Position numbers and translations under genes: made by a program
Shown: in pieces, positions 60,177 through 64,000 of the stretch
Numbering within the stretch: the stretch's first letter is position 1
Layout of the letters: each line of letters begins with the position of its first letter
Assembly (NCBI GenBank): GCA_023105745.1
Contig: JALGQZ010000013.1
Coordinates: 501,001 to 565,000 of the forward strand
DNA from: Austropuccinia psidii
Lineage: Eukaryota; Basidiomycota; Pucciniomycetes; Pucciniales; Sphaerophragmiaceae
DNA length: 64,000 nt
Direction: 5' to 3'
The notes under the pieces: generated by a model
What the model was told of the DNA's origin: nothing
Databases searched by the model: none
Seen by the model: the letters and a program-made list of their open reading frames with translations, nothing else

Positions 60177-60293
60177 TGTCACATGGTGGAATGTAATCTA
60201 CAACTTGCCAGTATTAATAGGTCTTTTAACCGGTTTAATAGCCTTTTCGGCAAGAGTTCCCTTTGCTGAGGTATGGCAGACAGCATTGTGACA
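60177..60293 (+). repeat. Right LTR of the TRIM
   Basis: 117 bp, same ends, followed by TAGAC. The eight differences from the left copy are scattered, indicating divergence after insertion. Confidence 0.9.
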
Positions 60294-61115
60294 TAGACAG
60301 AGGAAATGTCTCCCTGAGTATTCAAGAATGCCATGAGTGCCCCTACATGGGACACATGAGTGAAGACAGGAACAAAGAAAGGATAGAAATCACAGCTTGG
60401 TGGCCTAAGTTGGAAAAAGAGTTGAGTGAATACATCAACACTTGTGAAAGATTCCAGAAGGAAAACAGAAATCATGGGAATAAGTCTTGACTACACCAGC
60501 ATATAGAGGAACCCAAGCACCAATGGAAAAGCATTAACATGGAATGGGGAACATGAATTTTACCAGGGGGAAAAGAAAACAAAAGCTCTTTTCTAGTCAT
60601 AGTAGACAGGTTTAGAAAGATTTTCAGATGCCTACCATCCCACAAAGAAGATAAAGCTATGGACACAGCATTGCTATTCTGGAATGGAATTATAGCTACA
60701 TGTGGATTACCTAACATAATAATCAGTGACAGGGACCCAAAATTAACATAAGAATTATGGACCAACCTCTATTATATTCTTGGGACTAAATTGCATTTTC
60801 TACAGCTTACCATCCACAAACAGATGGAATGGCTGAAAGGATGATCCAAACAATTGAGGACATAATCAAAAGATTGTGCCCCTATGGCATGGAATACAAA
60901 GATCATGAATTGTATACCAAAAACTGGGTTAAATTTCTACCAGCTATACAGCTAGCTTACAACACCAGCAAGCACTCTACCACAGGGAGGTCACCTTCTT
61001 TGATAGAGAAAGGGTGAATCCCCTTGTTGCCTGTGGATCACTTGACGAAAGATGTGAGCCTTTGAAATATGACCAAATATCTAGAAAGGTCACAAACCAA
61101 CTTCAAAATGCCTAT

Positions 61116-62851
61116 TTCAATAATAAGAATTGAAATTATTATCTTAAAATAAGTAAAAATTCCATAAAAGCACATAAAACCTTGATTATCTCAGAAAAAG
61201 TGAATGCAAATTTGAAATGAATTATACCATTGTATTCCCCATGAAAAACTACATGTATAACATTTTTATGTCATATCTGAAAAGTAAATACTTACTGCAA
61301 TAACCTAAATATATGCACTTTTATGATCAGCACATATATTCATGGTTTTTAGCTCATATCTCTTGAAATATGCATTATCATAAGCTGAAATAAAAATAAA
61401 GTCACCACATAATTACTGTAAAAATACAGATATAAAATTTATTTGGAAAGCTATAAACAAAGCTATAGCTTACAATGGTTTATTGAGAAAAATAAGGAAA
61501 GCTGTTGAACACTTTGTTGTGAAAGTGGTCCAAACTTAGAAAAAGTAGATAATCATATTATAATATTTCATACGTGAATGATGATGTAATTTTTATAATT
61601 ATATTCAAGGTATAACCCCTTGAAAGCATGGTTTGAAGTTTAAAATAGTAAATATCAACAGAAAAGATGAGTTACAAGAGAAATCATTAAAAATAGAGTT
61701 TTGATAATGTAATAAAATTCTATTGGAAGTTTAATAATGAAATTTAAATATATCAGAATTAACTCTATGAATGGCTGTATCATGTATAACTAAATAGTTA
61801 TTAATGATCAAAGTTTAAGCTTGAAATTGATCATTTATGATCACTCACTGTAACCTTATTTTAGGTTTAACAGTTATATAAGTGATAAAACTGGTAGATA
61901 CTATTCTAGCATGACTAATACTAGTAAGATAAACAAATATTAGGCTTCTTCCAAGCCTATGATGTCAGAAAACTTAGAGTTATAGTAATAACCCTAAATA
62001 ATGGTGTGATAATGAAATAAAATGGCTTAATTATGATGTAATCATCACTAAAACTTAAAATAATGATCAATTACAGTGGATAAGTTCAGTACACTTCCAC
62101 TAAAGGTATTCTGGACTCTAGGAGGGAGGACTTTACTATATATAGAGCTCTTTTTACCTCCATTTCCCCCTCAGATGCATCAAAAACATTAAAAATATTA
62201 AATCCAAAGGTAATAAATTTAATCTTTTCATATAATTATATTAAATTATTAAGTACTCAAGCTCATCTTAATAATAATTAGAAATTATTATGTGATTACA
62301 CCAATATTTAATTGTTTTTGTTAAATTCTCTCTAATATCACTAATTCCATGTAAAATCAAGAATATTTGTAATGTCTTCTATTTTCATTTGTAAATACAA
62401 TTTAAGTAAGTTTTATTTCAATTAAATGGTGTAAGACTATTAAAAAGAATTATATTAAGTGCTAAAAGTATGTTATTTTCTATCTTTATAATAATTTCTC
62501 TTTATCATTATTCTTAATAATTATTTTATTAATACATAGCTTTAATATTGGTAATATTACTGTTATAAATTGTTTTTATTATTATATATAAATTTTTTAT
62601 GAATTTATTATTTGTTTGTAACAATAATAAATTGCCATAAATATATTAATCATCAATTATCAATGTATATTAATTCTTATTACATTATTTCATTTATTCA
62701 AATAATATAAAATTTTTTACGCCATAATTATAATATTTCTTTATTATCATAATTATTATTTATCTTATTAATTACTTTAGTAGGGACATTAAGAGTACAA
62801 TAAGTAAAATATTACTAATATTTACTTATTTTTTTATAGTCAAACCTTAAG
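61116..62851 (+). mobile_element. Probable 5' LTR region of gypsy element F
   Basis: Lies between the end of element E and the primer-site motif at 62852. It ends CAAACCTTAAG, resembling the CACACCTTACA terminus of the A-family LTRs. A TATATATA box is followed by AGAGCTC and a C-rich stretch (CTCCATTTCCCCCTCAG). No coding frame. The left edge is not resolved: no TG terminus or target duplication could be fixed, and the segment may include leftovers of E. Confidence 0.5.
62137..62144 (+). promoter_or_regulatory. TATA box in the element F LTR
   Basis: TATATATA in the context GGACTTTACTATATATAGAGC, about 715 bp before the end of the LTR region. Plausible retrotransposon promoter. Confidence 0.45.
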
Positions 62852-62861
62852 TTTGGGGGCC
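62852..62861 (+). other. Candidate primer-binding site of element F
   Basis: TTTGGGGGCC followed by TGGCTGTGTTTTTT, nearly the same leader as element E. Confidence 0.5.
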
Positions 62862-63258
62862 TGGCTGTGTTTTTTACTTAAAAGAACTTTTAAAAAGATT
62901 CAAATCAGGTTTATCCAATGATAAATTATATTTATAATCATAATATTATGTAAGAATTTTATATTTATTGATTGTAAAAGCTATTTAGGAATTTGGAAAG
63001 CAATTTTACTGTCTAACATGTGGTTTTTCACATCCTGAGACTTGCAAGAACTTTCTTTGAGTGACTCTAGTCATTAAAAAAGATACTTATAAATAAAAAA
63101 TGAATTTTTATTATAAATCAATTTAAAAAAGAACTTTATTAATTTTTATTTCATTCTTCAAAAATAAAAAATATGAAAAATGATTTTTATTCCTTGTTAT
63201 TAATTTTTTATTAATTTCTCTTATTCAAAAGGATATAAAAGAAATTTTTACATTAAAA

Positions 63259-64000
63259 TTGCCATATCTTCTCAAAAATACTTATATTTCTTTGTCTTTT
63301 TCAGTTTTTTCAGACAACCCAACAGAGGACAATCAGATTACTGTTGAGACATTGGTGGACAGAAATTGTCAAAGCTCTCCAACACCAGCTTTCAATAAGA
63401 AAAGAAAAGCTAATAAATTATTTTTTCAAGGAACCACTGTTCAGGACTCTGAAGGTGATTACCTCTCTTAAAAGTGTCATAAATTTTTTTTCTTCTAATC
63501 TTTCTGAAATATTTACATTTCTTATTTTTTCTGATATGAATACTAGAAGAGGATCCCAATACTCCATCCAATAAGATGGAGGTGGACTCAAAAGTAGAAA
63601 TGATTCCCCAAAAGGGAAAAGAGAGGTCAAAATCCTCAGTGGAACAGAATCCACACAAGGAAGTGCCATATACAAAAGGAAAGTCCCAGAAATGCCTGTA
63701 ATCTCTGAACCAAAGTTGGAAGTAAGTATGAGTAACTACAACAGATACAAATCACATTCAGAGGGATCAGATAGACTAATACATGAGCCATTAAAAGAAG
63801 TAATCCACAATTTACAAGAACAAAGATTGGGAAATGTTGCCACAAATCCACCAAAGAGTGATGAACTCCTGGAGAATCCTGAAAAAGTTCCTCCAAGAGG
63901 AGGAAATAGTGAGATACTCAAATGAATAGAATTGACTATCATCCAAACCTCAAATAAAAAAGATAAACAACTGGAAAAACAAAAAGAGGGATGAAAGCAA
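63259..64000 (+). pseudogene. gag of gypsy element F, 5' part, running off the window
   Basis: The first exon piece contains SDNPTEDNQITVETLVDRNC and continues QSSPTPAFNKKRKANKLFFQ to DSEG. A GT-AG intron (63455-63546) follows. The second exon piece contains EEDPNTPSNKMEVDSKVEMI and EVPYTKGKSQK. A one-base frameshift near 63690 moves the frame to MPVISEPKLEVSMSNYNRYK, then ending RGGNSEIL. In-frame stops follow at 63923 and near 63991. The text is the A. psidii-type gag class related to element A. The true start is uncertain because a splice acceptor (TTTTTCAG) may precede it at about 63303. Inactive as it stands. Confidence 0.7.

Larger units (their letters stand above)
59830..60293 (+). mobile_element. 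TRIM (terminal-repeat retrotransposon in miniature), 464 bp, nested in integrase of element E
   Basis: Two 117-bp direct repeats (59830-59946 and 60177-60293) both begin TGTCACATGGTGGAATG and end GACAGCATTGTGACA, so each has the inverted ends TGTCACA/TGTGACA of an LTR. By eye they differ at 8 positions. The whole is flanked by a perfect 5-bp target duplication TAGAC (59825-59829 and 60294-60298). The integrase reading is restored if the insertion and one TAGAC are removed. The 230-bp interior codes for nothing. It has AACCGG...CCGGTT and GAGAC...GTCTC pairs, GGTTTGATTCC (near a tRNA B-box) and a G-rich CCCGGGGGTAC just before the right LTR, a possible plus-strand primer. Strand is arbitrary, chosen from that G-rich tract. 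Confidence 0.9.
57301..61115 (+). pseudogene. pol relic of gypsy element E (PR-RT-RNaseH-IN)
   Basis: Protease remnant LLINDSDSHSSIVAKYYLEK (57575-57634; the usual DSG triad is destroyed). RT start IELYLDVETPNPCILRIPPY (58097-58156), then FRALNSYTKAERYPIPRI (58314), then [19 protein letters not shown] (58500-58556). The polymerase motif is YIYD (58615-58626) instead of YIDD. RNase H remnants: VGAALYQRQIIDGEP and [20 protein letters not shown] (59250-59310). Integrase: zinc region split by a TRIM at 59830, ending TCERFQKENRN where the family has CERCQ. Core remnants include AERMIQTIEDIIKRL at 60829 and YNTSKHSTTGRSPSL at 60960. Reading ends at about 61115. The chromodomain-like C-terminus and 3' LTR are missing. 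Confidence 0.85.

Overview
The window is nuclear DNA of a filamentous basidiomycete, most likely a rust fungus (Pucciniales). Three things point there: short GT-AG introns, very AT-rich intergenic DNA, and several degraded Ty3/gypsy gag-pol relics whose wording I recognise as the type that fills Austropuccinia psidii (myrtle rust) predicted proteomes. The species assignment is recollection, not a search. About 85-90% of the window is transposon-derived or featureless AT-rich sequence. I saw no rRNA, tRNA or CRISPR array.

Layout. 1-2059: 5' part of a minus-strand gypsy element (gag, leader, 762-bp LTR). 2890-4341: Tc1/mariner (DDE) relic. 4342-7252: AT/homopolymer-rich DNA. 7253-11057: host gene 1 (minus), a four-exon fungal TRP-like channel of 1174 aa. 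14238-26525: a dead gypsy element (LTR A, gag, pol) whose 3' side carries an inverted full LTR (B) followed by a truncated direct LTR (C). 27742-34615: a non-coding element with ~585-bp terminal inverted repeats plus a second 3.1-kb direct copy. 36230-40478: a compact host gene island of three genes: a CYC2-like FAD/NAD oxidoreductase (+, 402 aa), a METTL5-type 18S rRNA m6A methyltransferase (-, 220 aa, seven exons) and a probable Mediator subunit 20 (+, 390 aa). 41615-46058: a 4.4-kb MULE with structured TIRs, encoding a FAR1/MULE transposase followed by AT-hook-like motifs, a CCHC knuckle and an OTU cysteine-protease domain. 46201-48626: a 5'-duplicated solo LTR related to the one at 1298-2059. 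53174-55000: solo LTR D (family of A/B/C). 55626-61115: another dead gypsy element (E) with a 464-bp TRIM nested in its integrase. 61116-64000: LTR, leader and gag of a further gypsy element (F) that runs off the window.

The host genes are housekeeping: ion transport, mitochondrial redox/cytochrome c maturation, ribosome modification and transcription. They are not a pathway. CYC2-like and METTL5 converge with an 80-bp gap, and METTL5 and Med20 diverge from a 254-bp shared promoter. The most distinctive non-host items are the OTU-MULE, the TRIM with perfect TAGAC target duplications, and the long-TIR non-coding element. Exon boundaries were derived by hand from reading frame, splice consensus and family motifs.
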